A stretch of 64,000 nucleotides of DNA, taken from Streptomyces marianii (GTDB lineage: Bacteria; Actinomycetota; Actinomycetes; Streptomycetales; Streptomycetaceae). The notes below the pieces were generated by a model. It saw only the letters and a program-made list of their open reading frames with translations, made no database searches and was not told the origin of the DNA. Both the position numbers and the translations under genes were made by a program. Location of the stretch: NCBI RefSeq assembly GCF_005795905.1, contig NZ_VAWE01000001.1, forward strand, positions 7,119,001 to 7,183,000, written 5' to 3'. Below are positions 43,009 through 55,256 of the stretch, piece by piece (position 1 is the first letter of the stretch; every line of letters starts with the position of its first letter).

Positions 43009-43692
43009 ATGGCCCAGATCAACCCCAGCATCCTGTCCGCCGACTTCGCCCGACTCGCCGAGGAGGCGAAGGCGGTCCGAGGCGCCGACTGGCTCCACGT
43101 CGACGTCATGGACAACCACTTCGTGCCCAACCTGACGCTGGGGATCCCGGTCGTCGAGTCGCTGAGCCGGGCGACGGGCACCCCGCTGGACTGTCACCTC
43201 ATGATCGAGAGTCCGGACCGCTGGGCTCCCCAGTACGTGGAGGCCGGTGCCGGGTCCGTCACCTTCCATGCGGAGGCCGCCGCGGCGCCGGTGCGGCTGG
43301 CGCGGGAGATCCGGGCCAAGGGCGCGCGCGCCTCCATGGCGCTCAAGCCCGCCACGCCCGTCGAGCCGTACGAGGACCTGCTGCCCGAGCTCGACATGCT
43401 GCTGGTCATGACCGTGGAACCAGGCTTCGGCGGCCAGGCGTTCCTCGACATCATGCTCCCCAAGATCCGCCGTACCAGGGAGCTCATCAACAAGCACGGC
43501 TTGGAACTGTGGCTCCAGGTCGACGGCGGCGTCTCGGAGTCCACCATCGAGCGGTGCGCCGAGGCCGGCGCCGATGTGTTCGTCGCCGGATCCGCGGTCT
43601 ACGGGGCCGAGGACCCGGTGCAGGCCGTCCGGACGCTGCGCGAGCAGGCCGACCGGGCGATCGCGTCGGCACCCTGGGCGTGCAACCACTGA
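43009..43692 (+). CDS. rpe: Ribulose-phosphate 3-epimerase
   Basis: Rpe interconverts ribulose 5-phosphate and xylulose 5-phosphate. The 227-residue TIM barrel shows [34 protein letters not shown] (metal His/Asp), [22 protein letters not shown] and [14 protein letters not shown], then [12 protein letters not shown]. The ATG at 43009 gives the standard [13 protein letters not shown] start. In-frame codons upstream do not look coding. Confidence 0.95.
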   Translation: MAQINPSILSADFARLAEEAKAVRGADWLHVDVMDNHFVPNLTLGIPVVESLSRATGTPLDCHLMIESPDRWAPQYVEAGAGSVTFHAEAAAAPVRLAREIRAKGARASMALKPATPVEPYEDLLPELDMLLVMTVEPGFGGQAFLDIMLPKIRRTRELINKHGLELWLQVDGGVSESTIERCAEAGADVFVAGSAVYGAEDPVQAVRTLREQADRAIASAPWACNH

Positions 43693-43767
43693 GCCACAGC
43701 TCGGTGAACGGGGCCCTACCGGGCTGATCAACATCACCCGGATCTGTCAGGATGGCGGTTCCGGAAT

Positions 43768-44814
43768 GTGAACAGCAGTGAGGAGAACGCGGTGTCTGCT
43801 ATGTCGGCGGGACGGTCGGCCCTGCGGATGGGACCCGCGGAGCTGGTGCAGGCGGCGGCCATGGCCCGACGCTTCTATCTCGAGGGCAAGTCCAAGATCC
43901 AGATCGCCGAGGAGTTCGGCGTCAGCCGCTTCAAGGTGGCCCGGGTCCTGGAGACCGCGCTCGAACGAGATCTGGTACGGATCGAGATCCGCGTCCCCGC
44001 CGAGCTGGACGCGGAGCGCTCCGACGCGCTCCGCGCCCGTTACGGACTGCGGCACGCGGTGGTCGTGGAGTCCCCGACCGAGGGCGAGGACGAGTCGCCC
44101 GACCCGGAGAACCTCGGCGAGGTCGCGGCGGATCTCCTCGGTGAGCTCGTCACCGAGGGAGACGTGCTGGGACTGGCCTGGGGCCGCTCCACGATCCACA
44201 TGGCGGCCGCGCTCGACCGGCTGCCGCCCTGCACGGTCGTCCAGCTCACGGGGGTGTACGACGCCGGGACCGCGGAGCGCGGCTCGGTCGAGGCGGTGCG
44301 GCGCGCCGCACAGGTGTCCGGCGGCGAGGCGCACCCGATCTACGCGCCGATGCTGCTGCCGGACCCGGCGACGGCCGCCGCGTTGCGCAACCAGACGGGC
44401 ATCGCCAGGGCTTTCGAGTACTTCGACAAGGTCACGGTCGCCTGCGTCTCGATCGGCTCGTGGGAGCCCGGCATCTCGACGGTGCACGACATGCTGAGCG
44501 ACGAGGAGCGGGCGCACTACGCCTCGCTCGGCGTCGCGGCCGAGATGTCCGCCCATCTGTTCGACGCCGACGGTCGACGTGTCGGCCGTGACCTGGGCGA
44601 ACGCTGTATCACGGTCGAGGCCGACCGGCTGCGCCGCATCCCCGAAGTGGTCGCCATCGCCGGCGGTCAGCGCAAGGCGGCGGCGATCGGGGCGGTTCTG
44701 CGGTCCGGGCTGGTGACCAGCCTGGTGACGGACACCGCGGCTGCGGACTACCTGCTCACGGAGTCCCGCCCCGCACCACGCCCGGCGCTGGAGCGGGCCG
44801 ACCCCGACGACTGA
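43768..44814 (+). CDS. SorC/DeoR-type sugar-binding transcriptional regulator
   Basis: The 348-residue protein has an N-terminal HTH (MARRFYLEGKSKIQIAEEFGVSRFKVARVLETALERDLVRI) and a C-terminal sugar-phosphate-binding Rossmann domain of the SorC family (LGLAWGRSTIHMAAAL, GGEAHPIYAPML, CVSIGSW, AIAGGQRKAAAIGAVLRSGLVTSLVTD). It probably responds to a phosphorylated sugar. It lies 75 bases behind rpe, which hints at pentose metabolism control. GTG at 43768 is used; a second GTG eight codons later is possible. Confidence 0.9.
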   Translation: MNSSEENAVSAMSAGRSALRMGPAELVQAAAMARRFYLEGKSKIQIAEEFGVSRFKVARVLETALERDLVRIEIRVPAELDAERSDALRARYGLRHAVVVESPTEGEDESPDPENLGEVAADLLGELVTEGDVLGLAWGRSTIHMAAALDRLPPCTVVQLTGVYDAGTAERGSVEAVRRAAQVSGGEAHPIYAPMLLPDPATAAALRNQTGIARAFEYFDKVTVACVSIGSWEPGISTVHDMLSDEERAHYASLGVAAEMSAHLFDADGRRVGRDLGERCITVEADRLRRIPEVVAIAGGQRKAAAIGAVLRSGLVTSLVTDTAAADYLLTESRPAPRPALERADPDD

Positions 44815-44851
44815 CCGCCACGGATCCGGTCCGGGCCGAAGCCCGTTCCCG

Positions 44852-44958
44852 CGCCGGGGGAGCGCGATCGGGGCGCGCGCCGCATCGTCACGGGCCGGGA
44901 CGGGGAGGTCTACTACACCGACGACCACTGCGAGACGTTCAGGGTGGTACTCCGATGA
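44852..44958 (+). pseudogene. C-terminal relic of a barnase-type ribonuclease (N1/T1 family)
   Basis: Reading up to the TGA at 44956-44958 gives PGERDRGARRIVTGRDGEVY followed by YTDDHCETFRVVLR, the recognisable end of secreted microbial ribonucleases of the barnase/N1 family. The rest of the enzyme, including its signal peptide and catalytic residues, is missing; the upstream regulator ends only 37 bases before. The stop overlaps the barstar ATG by ATGA, which preserves the old toxin-antitoxin coupling. Confidence 0.7.
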
Positions 44959-45317
44959 GAAACGATCCCCTCGCCGCACTGTTCGGTGCCACCCCGGGGC
45001 GGAACATCACCGTGCTCGACCTCCACGGCGTCACCGACAAGAAGACCTTCATGGAGCGCTGCGCCGGCGACCTGGGGCTCCCCGCGTGGTTCGGCCGGAA
45101 CTGGGACGCCCTCGCCGACTGCCTCACCGACCTCCCCGGCGAGGAGGGCACCCTCGTGCTCGTGTGCCGGTGGCAGGGGTACGCCGCCGCGCGGCCGGGG
45201 GAATGGGCGATCGCCCAGGAGGTCTTCACCCACGCCGTGGAGACCATGCCCGGGCAGCTCGCCGTGCTGCTCACCCTTGGAGGATCCGACGAGAGGGCGA
45301 CCCCCAGTGCTGGATGA
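44955..45317 (+). CDS. Barstar-family ribonuclease inhibitor
   Basis: Barstar binds and blocks extracellular RNase inside the producer. The 120-residue protein shows the family pattern: ITVLDLHGVTDKKTFMERCAGDLGLPAWFGRNWDALADCLTDL near the N-terminus, with the GRNWDAL helix that forms the inhibitor face. The ATG overlaps the end of the ribonuclease relic. With its cognate enzyme truncated, it is an orphan inhibitor unless another such RNase exists elsewhere. Confidence 0.85.
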   Translation: MRNDPLAALFGATPGRNITVLDLHGVTDKKTFMERCAGDLGLPAWFGRNWDALADCLTDLPGEEGTLVLVCRWQGYAAARPGEWAIAQEVFTHAVETMPGQLAVLLTLGGSDERATPSAG

Positions 45318-46865
<1,548 letters not shown>

Positions 46866-46912
46866 CGCCCCGCCGTACGGCCGGCCTGAGCCGGTCCGTG
46901 CCGCCCACCGAC

Positions 46913-46949
46913 GGCCGTGGCCCCGGGGATCTCCCCCGGGGCCACGGCC
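46913..46949. terminator. Bidirectional terminator between guaB1 and the SGNH hydrolase
   Basis: GGCCGTGGCCCCGGGG and its complement form a perfect 16-pair stem over ATCTC. It serves the two convergent genes. Confidence 0.85.
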
Positions 46950-47066
46950 GTTCCGGCCGGGTGCCCCGGTCTCCCGGGCTGCGGGTGTGCGATGCGGCGC
47001 AACACACGGGGGATCCCGCTTCGTGGTGGTTCTGCGTACCGCACCGCCTCCGCACGTGCGGGGGGT

Positions 47067-48107
47067 TCAGGCGCTCCCCCTCCCCGCGCTCACTGCGGCC
47101 CGTGCGGGGGCGAAGCCCGACGCCCGGACGGCCCGGGTCACCGCGGAGGCCATCCGGGCGTGGCCGCTGTCGTTCGGATGCAGACCGTCCGCCAGGTCGT
47201 CCGCCGTCAGCAGACCGGCACCGGGCAGCAGAGCCAGCCGGTCGTCGCCGTCGGCGACGAGCTCCCGGACGGCCTCCTCCATCGCCGCGCGGAGGTCTGC
47301 CAGCGTCGCGCCCAGCGGATTCCGCGCCGTCTCCGCTTCGGGGCGCAGCACGGGGGAGACCAGCAGCAGCGGGGTGGTCCGGTGCCCCCGGCGGACGAGG
47401 GAGACGAAGGCGCGGGTCTTCTCGTACAGCAGGGGAGCGGAGCAGGGGACGCCCGACCAGCAGTTGGTGCCGAAGGCGAGCGTCACCAGGTCTGCCGGAA
47501 GCGAGGCCAGCTGCTGCGCGGTCGCCAGTTCACCGCGGGCCGACCCCGCGTAGCCGAGGTTCACGTAGTCCAGGCCGAGGGCCCGGCCGGCTGCCGAGGG
47601 CCAGGCGTGCGCGGGGCGGGTGGACCACCATCCCTCGGTGATCGAGTCGCCGTGGACCGCCCAGCGAGGCCGGCGCGGTGCCGGGATCACCCTGCCGCCC
47701 AGTCCGCGCACCCCGAGGACCACCGGTGCCTGTGACTCCGGCGGATGGACGGTGAACGGACCCGGGCCGGGCGGCAGGGGGATCGTGACCGTCGCCTCCT
47801 CGGCGGGCTCGGTGAACCACTCGGCCGCACAGCGGTCGCCCTCCCACAGCGCGAAGCAGTGCGCGAGGTCGCGAAGCGCGTCGGTCGAGCCGGGCACCCG
47901 GGCCCGGTAGCGCAACTCGACCGCCCGGGCGCCGTCGGCAGCCGTGAACTCCAGCCGTACGCCGATCGGGAGCGCGGCGCGTTCCCGGGTGTCCCACGGC
48001 AGCCGTTCGAGATCACCGGGGTCGGCCCTGACCGGACGCCCGCCGTCGAGCCAGGCCACGCCGCGCAGGAATGGTCCGGGGTCGAGCCAGTTCGGGTCCG
48101 GCGTCAC
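47067..48107 (-). CDS. SGNH/GDSL-type hydrolase
   Basis: The 346-residue protein has an N-terminal beta-rich domain and a C-terminal SGNH esterase fold. Block I is WAVHGDSITEGWW (catalytic Ser, about residue 157), block II glycine NLGYAGSARGE, block III Asn in LAFGTNCWSGVP, and block V DGLHPNDSGHARMA with the catalytic Asp/His. No signal peptide is seen, so it is probably cytoplasmic, a carbohydrate or lipid esterase of unknown substrate. The GTG start is preceded by GGAGG at good spacing. Confidence 0.88.
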   Translation of the reverse strand: MTPDPNWLDPGPFLRGVAWLDGGRPVRADPGDLERLPWDTRERAALPIGVRLEFTAADGARAVELRYRARVPGSTDALRDLAHCFALWEGDRCAAEWFTEPAEEATVTIPLPPGPGPFTVHPPESQAPVVLGVRGLGGRVIPAPRRPRWAVHGDSITEGWWSTRPAHAWPSAAGRALGLDYVNLGYAGSARGELATAQQLASLPADLVTLAFGTNCWSGVPCSAPLLYEKTRAFVSLVRRGHRTTPLLLVSPVLRPEAETARNPLGATLADLRAAMEEAVRELVADGDDRLALLPGAGLLTADDLADGLHPNDSGHARMASAVTRAVRASGFAPARAAVSAGRGSA

Positions 48108-48262
48108 GGATGCCTCCGTCCGGTCGGGTGCGGGATCTGACTCCTACCCCGCAAGCGGCGAACGCTGCCTCCCGTCCGGCTGCGCCCCCTCCGCGACCGC
48201 CGTCCGCCGACGGCCTCACCACCGGTGGCCGGTGACCGCCCACGGGGTTACCGGGGGGAGCA

Positions 48263-48292
48263 TTGCGCGGCCCGTGACCGATCGCGTAGCTT
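48263..48292 (+). promoter_or_regulatory. Candidate promoter of the conservon genes
   Basis: TTGCGC (48263-48268) and TAGCTT (48287-48292) are separated by 18 bases, 58 bases upstream of the cvnA-like ATG. Confidence 0.4.
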
Positions 48293-48349
48293 CTGCCCGT
48301 ACCCGGCGGTAACCCGCTGGTCGTATGTCCCGAACGTTCAGGGGAGCCC

Positions 48350-51149
<2,800 letters not shown>

Positions 51150-51157
<8 letters not shown>

Positions 51158-51587
51158 GCCGTACGACAGAGAGACCGGACGGACCGCCGCCGGTGGCCTC
51201 GGCTGGCTCCTCGACGACCTGCTCGAGAGGACCGACCACGTCCGGCAGGCCGTGCTGCTCACCGGGGACGGCCTGGTCACCTCCGCCTCCCGGGGCATGC
51301 CGCAGCGCGACATCGAGCACCTGTCCGCCGTCTGCGCCGGCTTCCACAGCCTCGCCAAGGAGACGGGTTCCCGATTCGCGGCCGGGAAGGTCCGTCAGAC
51401 GATGGTCATGCTCGACGACGCCTACCTCTTCATCACCCCGGCGGGCGATGGGAGCCGTCTCGCCGTGCTCAGCGACGCCGAGACCGACGTAGGGCAGCTC
51501 GCCCACGAGATGGCGCTCCTGGTGAAGCGCGTCGGCAGGCACATGACCGTTCCCGCGCGCTCGGCCGCCGAGGCCCCCGACGCGTAG
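51150..51587 (+). CDS. cvnB: Conservon CvnB: roadblock/LC7-domain protein
   Basis: The 145-residue protein is a roadblock/LC7 fold (LGWLLDDLLERTDHVRQAVLLTGDGLVTSASRGMP, LFITPAGDGSRLAVLSD), the family that modulates small GTPases such as MglA. In conservons CvnB works with CvnA, CvnC and the GTPase CvnD at the membrane. ATG 51150 overlaps the kinase stop. A longer in-frame start lies inside the kinase tail and is rejected. Confidence 0.9.
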
Positions 51588-51591
51588 TCCC

Positions 51592-51960
51592 GTGAACGAT
51601 CACTGGTACGAGGACGAGACCGGGTCGATGGTGCGGCCGTACACCGTCACCCGTGGCCGGACCCGTCCCGTCGCGGAGCACCACTTCGATCTGATGTCGC
51701 AGGTCAGGGCCGTGGACTGGGACAAGCCCGAGCCGCGACTCGACCATGCCCGCAGCGCGCTGCTGGAGCTGGTGCGCCGGGCGCCGAGGCCCGTCGCCGA
51801 GGTCGCCGCGGACGCCGACATGCCCCTCACGGTCGTCCGGGTCCTGCTCGTGGACCTGGTGGAGGCGGGTCTGGTGCGGATCTCCGAGCCGCCCGCCGGG
51901 CGGGGCGCGCACGATCCGTACCTGTTGAGGGAGATAGCCGACCGGCTGCGCGAGATGTGA
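51592..51960 (+). CDS. cvnC: Conservon CvnC: DUF742 protein
   Basis: The 122-residue protein is a DUF742 member: SMVRPYTVTRGRTRP at the N-terminus and a winged-helix-like C-terminal half (ALLELVRRAPRPVAEVAADADMPLTVVRVLLVDLVEAGLVRI). It follows cvnB by four bases with a GTG start. In a canonical conservon the next gene would be cvnD, but here a 245-base regulatory gap and an amino-acid permease follow. Confidence 0.9.
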   Translation: MNDHWYEDETGSMVRPYTVTRGRTRPVAEHHFDLMSQVRAVDWDKPEPRLDHARSALLELVRRAPRPVAEVAADADMPLTVVRVLLVDLVEAGLVRISEPPAGRGAHDPYLLREIADRLREM

Positions 51961-51966
51961 ACGCTT

Positions 51967-51982
51967 TTGCGCGGCCGTGCAA
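51967..51982. promoter_or_regulatory. Lrp-type operator 1 upstream of the permease
   Basis: TTGCGCGGCCGTGCAA is an almost perfect inverted repeat. Its centre is 51 bases from the centre of operator 2, close to five helical turns. Confidence 0.55.
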
Positions 51983-52007
51983 TGTTCCCCCGTCGTCGCC
52001 CTCAGCA

Positions 52008-52033
52008 CGCAACGATCTTGCGCGGGTGCGCAA
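52008..52033. promoter_or_regulatory. Lrp-type operator 2 plus CGCAACG half-site
   Basis: TTGCGCGGGTGCGCAA (52018-52033) is a perfect 6-base inverted repeat around GGGT. The adjacent CGCAACG (52008-52014) is the same heptamer seen three times upstream of the amidase gene. Confidence 0.6.
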
Positions 52034-52205
52034 AGCTCATGCATTACGGTCGGGAACGTCAACCTCGTAGGGTCCTGCCTGTACGTGGAGTGGCGGGGAC
52101 CGTCTGCTCGGCGATCCCCCGCGCTCCGGGCTGCCCTCAGCCGTGCCCGCGCCGGGCCGCCGCGGTCGCCGCCTCACCGATAGGCAGCGATAAGGAGCCT
52201 CCCCA

Positions 52206-53678
52206 GTGTTGGACCACGGCGCAGCGCCCACCATGACCCCCCAGAGGGATCCCGGTGGCCCCGCCCAGGGCCTCGGCAGCCGTCTGATGCGGCGCAAGCC
52301 CGTCGAGCAACTCGTCTCCGAGGGCGGTCAGGGCGAAGGCGGCACGCTCCGCCGCTCGCTCACCATGTGGCAGCTGACCATGATCAGCATCGGTGCCACG
52401 CTCGGCACCGGTATCTTCGTCGTCCTCGGCGAGGCCACCCCGCTCGCCGGCCCGGCCGTCGCGATCTCCTTCGTGGTCGCCGGCCTGACCGCCCTGTTCT
52501 CGGCCCTGTCCTACGCCGAGCTCGCCGGCGCCGTGCCGGTCTCCGGCTCGTCCTACTCGTACTCGTACGCCACCATGGGCGAGCTGATCGCCTGGGTGTG
52601 CGGCTGGTGCCTGGTGCTCGAGTACGGCGTCTCCGTCGCGGCCGTCGCCGTCGGCTGGGGCGAGTACCTGAACGAGCTGCTCGACGGCACGATCGGGGTG
52701 ACGATCCCGGACGCCGTGTCCGCGCCGATCGGCGAGGGCGGGTTCATCAACCTCCCCGCCCTCGTCGTCGTGCTGCTCGCCATGGTCTTCCTGATGGGCG
52801 GCGCCAAGGAGAGCGCCCGCGTCAACACGGTCATGGTCGTTATCAAGATCGTGACGCTGCTGCTCTTCATCGGCATCGGCTTCCTGGGCATCAAGGCCGG
52901 CAACTACACCCCGCTCGCCCCGCTCGGCGTCACCGGCATCAGCGCCGCCGCGGCCACGCTGTTCTTCTCGTACATCGGCTTCGACGCCGCCTCCACCGCC
53001 GGTGAGGAGGCGAAGAACCCGAAGCGGGACCTCCCCCGCGCGATCATGCTGTCGCTGCTGATCGTCACCGTGCTCTACTGCCTCGTCGCCCTGGTCGCCG
53101 TCGGCGCCATGCCGTGGCAGGACTTCGAGGGCACCGAGGCCGCACTCGCGCAGATCATGAAGGACGTCACGGGCCAGAGCTTCTGGGGCGTGGTGCTCGC
53201 CGCCGGCGCCGTCGTCGCGATCGCCAGCGTCGTCTTCGCCGTGCTGTACGGCCAGACCCGGATCCTGTTCGCGATGTCCCGCGACGGCCTGGTGCCCAAG
53301 GTCTTCGCCAGGGTGAACGAGAAGACCGGCGCCCCGCGCGCCAACACGCTGATCGTCTCGCTGTTCTGCGGCGTCCTGGCGGCCTTCATACCGCTCGGCG
53401 AGCTGGCCAACGCCACCAGCATCGGCACGCTCTTCGCCTTCGGGCTGGTCAACGTCGCCGTGATCATCCTGCGCTGGAAGCGCCCCGACATGAACCGCAC
53501 CTTCAAGGTGATGCTCTTCCCGGTCACCCCGATCCTCGGATTCGGCTTCTGCGCCTACATGATGCTCAGCCTCCCCGGCATCACCTGGGTGTGGTTCGGT
53601 GGCTGGATGGCCGCCGGGCTCGTGTTCTACTTCCTGTACGGCCTTCGCCGCTCCCGGTTGGCAACAGCAGAGAAGTGA
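52206..53678 (+). CDS. APC-family cationic amino-acid permease
   Basis: This 490-residue protein of about 12 membrane helices belongs to the amino acid-polyamine-cation family. It has the first-helix motif ISIGATLGTGIFVVLGEA, AGLTALFSALSYAELAGAVPVSGSSYSY, FFSYIGFDAASTAGEEAKNPKRDLP (family hallmark) and YGQTRILFAMSRDGLVP. It resembles CAT-type transporters (YfnA/YhdG). The GTG has AAGGAG upstream. Two inverted-repeat operators lie in its 245-base leader, and the Lrp gene starts ten bases after its stop, so permease and regulator form one operon. Confidence 0.92.
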   Translation: MLDHGAAPTMTPQRDPGGPAQGLGSRLMRRKPVEQLVSEGGQGEGGTLRRSLTMWQLTMISIGATLGTGIFVVLGEATPLAGPAVAISFVVAGLTALFSALSYAELAGAVPVSGSSYSYSYATMGELIAWVCGWCLVLEYGVSVAAVAVGWGEYLNELLDGTIGVTIPDAVSAPIGEGGFINLPALVVVLLAMVFLMGGAKESARVNTVMVVIKIVTLLLFIGIGFLGIKAGNYTPLAPLGVTGISAAAATLFFSYIGFDAASTAGEEAKNPKRDLPRAIMLSLLIVTVLYCLVALVAVGAMPWQDFEGTEAALAQIMKDVTGQSFWGVVLAAGAVVAIASVVFAVLYGQTRILFAMSRDGLVPKVFARVNEKTGAPRANTLIVSLFCGVLAAFIPLGELANATSIGTLFAFGLVNVAVIILRWKRPDMNRTFKVMLFPVTPILGFGFCAYMMLSLPGITWVWFGGWMAAGLVFYFLYGLRRSRLATAEK

Positions 53679-53688
53679 TCCACCCCCT

Positions 53689-54144
53689 GTGCGACTGAAC
53701 GATCTCGACGAACGCATCGTCCACGCCCTCGCCGAGGACGCCCGCCGTTCCTACGCCGACATCGGTTCGCTCGTCGGCCTGTCCGCGCCGGCCGTGAAGC
53801 GGCGCGTGGACAGGCTCCGGGCGGAGGGAGTCATCACCGGCTTCACGGTCCGCGTCGACCCGGCCGCGATGGGCTGGGAGACCGAGGGCTTCATCGAGAT
53901 CCACGCACGCAGCAACACCTCGCCCGAGACCATCAAGCGCGGCCTCGAGCGGTACCCGGAAGTCGCGTCCGCCTCCACCGTCACCGGTGAGGCGGACGCG
54001 ATCGTCCAGGTCTTCGCCTCCGACATGCGCCACTTCGAGCGCGTCCTGGAGCGGATCGCCGGCGAACCCTTCGTCGAGCGGACCAAGTCGGTCCTGGTGC
54101 TGTCGCCCCTGCTCAGGCGGTTCTCCTCGGGGGCGCCCGCCTGA
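53689..54144 (+). CDS. Lrp/AsnC-family transcriptional regulator
   Basis: The 151-residue protein has the Lrp HTH (LNDLDERIVHALAEDARRSYADIGSLVGLSAPAVKRRVDRLRAEGVITGF) and the RAM ligand-binding domain (GFIEIHARSNTSPETIKRGL, VASASTVTGEADAIVQVFASD). Lrp-type proteins bind amino acids and wrap DNA as octamers at helically spaced sites. GTG 53689 gives the normal start; the longer frame runs into the permease. It sits between permease and catabolic enzymes and is the obvious candidate to bind the GCAA-type motifs at both promoters. Confidence 0.92.
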   Translation: MRLNDLDERIVHALAEDARRSYADIGSLVGLSAPAVKRRVDRLRAEGVITGFTVRVDPAAMGWETEGFIEIHARSNTSPETIKRGLERYPEVASASTVTGEADAIVQVFASDMRHFERVLERIAGEPFVERTKSVLVLSPLLRRFSSGAPA

Positions 54145-54186
54145 GTCCGCGGCGGCCCGAGCCCGCGGTGGGAGGGGCGGTCCCAC

Positions 54187-54228
54187 GCGGGCTCCTCCGG
54201 TCCCACCGCGGGCTCCTCCGGTCCCACC
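54187..54228. repeat. Two exact 21-bp tandem repeats
   Basis: The unit GCGGGCTCCTCCGGTCCCACC is present at 54187-54207 and 54208-54228 between the Lrp gene and the amidase promoter. A partial copy precedes it. Confidence 0.9.
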
Positions 54229-54257
54229 GGAAGCCGTCGGGGTGCCGACGCCCGAGG

Positions 54258-54317
54258 CGCAACGAATCACCGGCCCTGGCCGGATTCACGCAACGGATCG
54301 ACACTCGGAACGCAACG
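54258..54317. promoter_or_regulatory. Three phased CGCAACG sites upstream of the amidase-monooxygenase operon
   Basis: CGCAACG occurs at 54258-54264, 54289-54295 and 54311-54317, spaced 31 and 22 bases, about three and two helical turns. The same heptamer is in the permease operator region. TTGTCC near 54326 with TACCGT 18 bases downstream is a possible promoter just after the sites. Confidence 0.55.
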
Positions 54318-54402
54318 GTCTCGCCTTGTCCCGGCGGTTGGCCGGAACGTACCGTTTTTGACGTCTCCCCGACGCCCTCCCCACTCCTTCCGAGGTAGGT
54401 CC

Positions 54403-55215
54403 ATGCCGCCGCTGCGCACCGCCCTGCTCCAGAGCTCCGGGACCCCCGGCGACATCGCGAAGAACCTCGAGATCCTCGACACCCACGCGGCCCGCGCCGC
54501 CGCCGCCGGAGCCGGCCTCCTCGTCGCCCCGGAGATGTTCCTCACCGGCTACGCGATCGGCGCCGACGTGCACCGCCTCGCCGAGACGGCCGACGGCGCC
54601 GCCGCCGGGGCCGTCGCCGCGACCGCCGCCCGCCACGGGATCGCCGTCGTCTACGGTTACCCGGAGCGCGGCACCGGGCCCGAGGCGGAGGCGGTGTACA
54701 ACGCGACGCAGCTGATCGGTCCCGACGGCGCCCGCCTCGCGAACTACCGCAAGACCCATCTCTTCGGCTGCTTCGAGAAGCAGTGGTTCGCGCCGGGCGA
54801 CGAGACGGTCGTCCAGGCCGAGTTCGGCGGCCTCCGCATCGGCCTGCTGATCTGCTACGACGTCGAGTTCCCGGAGAACGTGCGCGCCCACGCCCTGGCG
54901 GGCACGGACCTGCTGGTGGTGCCGACGGCGCTGATGAACCCCTTCCGGTTCGTCGCCGAGAAGCTCCTCCCGGTCCGCGCCTTCGAGAGCCAGATGTACG
55001 TCGCGTACGCCAACCGCACCGGCCCCGAGGGTGACTTCGACTTCGCCGGGCTGAGCTGCCTCGCGGGCCCCGACGGCATCGTCCGGGCCCGCGCCGGCCA
55101 TGGAGAGGACCTGGTGGTCGGCGACGCCGACCCGGTCCTGCTGGCCGCCTCCCGCGCCGACAACCCGTATCTGCGCGACCGCCGGCCCGGCCTGTACGGG
55201 CCGCTCGCCCGCTGA
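54403..55215 (+). CDS. Nitrilase-superfamily amidase, DavA-like
   Basis: The 270-residue carbon-nitrogen hydrolase has the Glu-Lys-Cys triad: Glu in VAPEMFLTGYAIG (about residue 46), Lys in ANYRKTHLFG, and Cys in LLICYDVEFPE. Relatives hydrolyse aliphatic or aromatic amides. Beside a DavB/IaaM-like monooxygenase it most plausibly converts the amide product (5-aminovaleramide or indole-3-acetamide) to the acid. ATG 54403 is used, with GAGGTAGGT before it; the in-frame start 15 codons up is less likely. The monooxygenase starts 41 bases after its stop. Confidence 0.88.
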   Translation: MPPLRTALLQSSGTPGDIAKNLEILDTHAARAAAAGAGLLVAPEMFLTGYAIGADVHRLAETADGAAAGAVAATAARHGIAVVYGYPERGTGPEAEAVYNATQLIGPDGARLANYRKTHLFGCFEKQWFAPGDETVVQAEFGGLRIGLLICYDVEFPENVRAHALAGTDLLVVPTALMNPFRFVAEKLLPVRAFESQMYVAYANRTGPEGDFDFAGLSCLAGPDGIVRARAGHGEDLVVGDADPVLLAASRADNPYLRDRRPGLYGPLAR

Positions 55216-55256
55216 GACATCCCGCCCCGCCCCCGCCACACCAGGAGCAGCACCCC

